Assembly (NCBI RefSeq): GCF_028680575.1
Contig: NZ_JAPCKI010000003.1
Span: 248,001 to 312,000, forward strand
DNA length: 64,000 nucleotides
Direction: 5' to 3'
DNA from: Acidovorax benzenivorans
GTDB lineage: Bacteria > Pseudomonadota > Gammaproteobacteria > Burkholderiales > Burkholderiaceae_C
The translations under genes were made by a program, and so were the position numbers. Shown here piece after piece: positions 63,209 through 64,000 of this stretch. The notes beneath the pieces were generated by a model. That model was given only the letters and a program-made list of their open reading frames with translations, was not told the DNA's origin and did no database searches. The stretch's first letter is position 1. Every line of letters begins with the position of its first letter.

Positions 63209-64000
63209 TCACCAGTCTTCTTTCACCGCCATCACCGCATCCTTCCCCGCCGCTGCCCTCCCCGCCAGCCAGGCCGTCGCTGTGCCGGACACGATCACCG
63301 CCAGGCACAGGCCCAATAGCCGACCACCGGGCACATTGAGGTTCATCGTCCAGTGAAAACTCTGCGGGTTGACCACATGCACCAGCACCACGGACACGGC
63401 CAGCCCCAGCAGCACGCCCGCAGCGGCGCCCACTGCCGTCCAGGCGGCGCCTTCGCTGGCGACCACGGTCAGGATCTGCCGCCGGGTGAGGCCCAGGTGG
63501 GCCAGCAGGCCAAACTCTTTGCGGCGGGCCAGCACCTGGGCGCTGAAGCTGGCGGCCACGCCGAACAGGCCGATGCCGATGGCCACGGCCTGCAGCCAGT
63601 AGGTGACGGCGAAGCTGCGGTCAAAGATGCGCAGCGAGCGTTCGCGGATGGCGCTGGCGGAGCTGAATTCCACCAGTGCCTCGTTGTCGCCCGTGGCGGC
63701 ACCCGCCCCAGTGGAGGGCTGGCGGCCGACTTGCGCCGCTGCCAGCGCGCGGATGGACTGCTGCAGGGCGGATAGATCGGTGCCTTCGCTGGGCCACAGG
63801 GCCAGGTCGCTGGTGCGGGCGTCGCCGGTCAGGCGCAGCCACACGGCGCGGTCCATCACCACGGCGCCGGTTTGCCGGGCGTAGTCCCGCCAGATGCCTG
63901 CTATATAAAAGATAGCTGCTGGTGCTTTATTCTCTTGCGCTTGAGGGCTAAAAGCCTTGGAAAGTGCGGGCCACTCCATGCCGGGGCGCAGGCCGTACAG
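63209..64000 (-). CDS. FtsX-family ABC transporter permease (5' end cut by window)
   Basis: C-terminal 263 residues of a MacB/FtsX-type permease; the frame is open to base 64000. The last domain has the conserved layout: a periplasmic part, then helices at YWLQAVAIGIGLFGVAASFSAQV (in part), VGAAAGVLLGLAVSVVLVHVV and LLGLCLAVIVSGTATAWLAGR. The sequence ARRKEFGLLAHLGLTRRQI between helices is diagnostic. It ends AVMAVKEDW. Together with the lipocalin-like gene it recalls AttEFGH-type systems. Residues SPQAQENKAPAAIFYIA are encoded by a dispersed repeat copy. Confidence 0.9.
   Translation of the reverse strand: MYGLRPGMEWPALSKAFSPQAQENKAPAAIFYIAGIWRDYARQTGAVVMDRAVWLRLTGDARTSDLALWPSEGTDLSALQQSIRALAAAQVGRQPSTGAGAATGDNEALVEFSSASAIRERSLRIFDRSFAVTYWLQAVAIGIGLFGVAASFSAQVLARRKEFGLLAHLGLTRRQILTVVASEGAAWTAVGAAAGVLLGLAVSVVLVHVVNPQSFHWTMNLNVPGGRLLGLCLAVIVSGTATAWLAGRAAAGKDAVMAVKEDW
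63902..63957. repeat. Dispersed palindromic repeat, copy 8 (inside FtsX permease gene)
   Basis: Contains TAGCTGCTGGTGC at 63913-63925, identical to copy 7, then TTGCGCTTGAGGGCTAAAAG. It is translated in frame, adding about 17 residues to the periplasmic part of the permease. Confidence 0.65.

Noticed and set aside
1-64000. CRISPR arrays, rRNA operons, prophage or insertion sequences
   Set aside because: No regularly spaced direct repeats, rRNA sequence, integrase or transposase was seen. The only repeats are the short palindromic elements.

Overview
The window is a G+C-rich chromosomal segment from a betaproteobacterium of the order Burkholderiales, most like the family Comamonadaceae (Acidovorax and relatives). 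This rests on gene order (leuC-entericidin-leuD-leuB-asd-fimV; qor-tpiA-secG-tRNA-Leu-nuoA..N-DUF2818; rpsF-priB-rpsR-rplI-dnaB), on the protein sequences, and on a short palindromic repeat (TAGCTGCTGGTGC / TAGCGCTTAT type) that I associate with this family. There is no rRNA, CRISPR array, insertion sequence or prophage. Both ends cut a gene: fimV on the left and an FtsX-type permease on the right.

Layout. 1-8.3 kb (minus strand): fimV, asd, leuB, leuD, a 41-residue entericidin, leuC and a LysR regulator, forming a branched-chain and aspartate-family amino-acid block. A Thr/Ile-rich leader peptide followed by two abutting hairpins lies directly before asd and is the best candidate here for an undescribed regulatory system. 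8.5-13.9 kb (minus): a beta-CASP RNA nuclease, then dnaJ, dnaK and grpE, with a sigma-32-like promoter before grpE. 14.1-17.2 kb (plus): rpsF-priB-rpsR-rplI, then dnaB. 17.3-20.8 kb (minus): a small membrane protein, a PIN-PhoH ATPase, bcp and a Mth938-like protein. 20.9-26.1 kb (plus): alaA, a DUF1176 protein, hom and thrC. 26.2-31 kb: molybdenum cofactor genes mobB-moeA-moaD and moaE, interrupted by a convergent dapA-like gene and three small unknown genes. 31.7-34.4 kb: rpsO and pnp, each with a structured leader. 34.5-36.7 kb: a quinone oxidoreductase, tpiA and secG, then tRNA-Leu(GAG). 36.9-51.4 kb: the complete 14-gene complex I operon nuoA-N, followed by DUF2818 and DUF1178 genes. 52.5-54.3 kb (minus): an ABC exporter. 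54.7-59.5 kb (plus): a branched-chain-amino-acid-type ABC importer in the order livG-F-K-H-M, with unusual ATPase motifs. 59.5-64 kb (minus): a Tat-exported lipocalin-like protein, a Cds1-like PLP enzyme, a lower-G+C secreted protein of unknown function, and the end of an FtsX permease.

How the genes work together. Most of the window is core metabolism and information processing: leucine and threonine synthesis, protein folding, translation, replication, RNA decay and respiration. The non-core signals are mostly regulatory: leader structures before asd, rpsF, rpsO and pnp, a perfect palindrome at the LysR start, and dispersed palindromes that also sit in frame inside three genes. The last 4.5 kb is the most accessory-looking part. 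All starts, motifs and hairpins were read by eye; no database search or folding was run.
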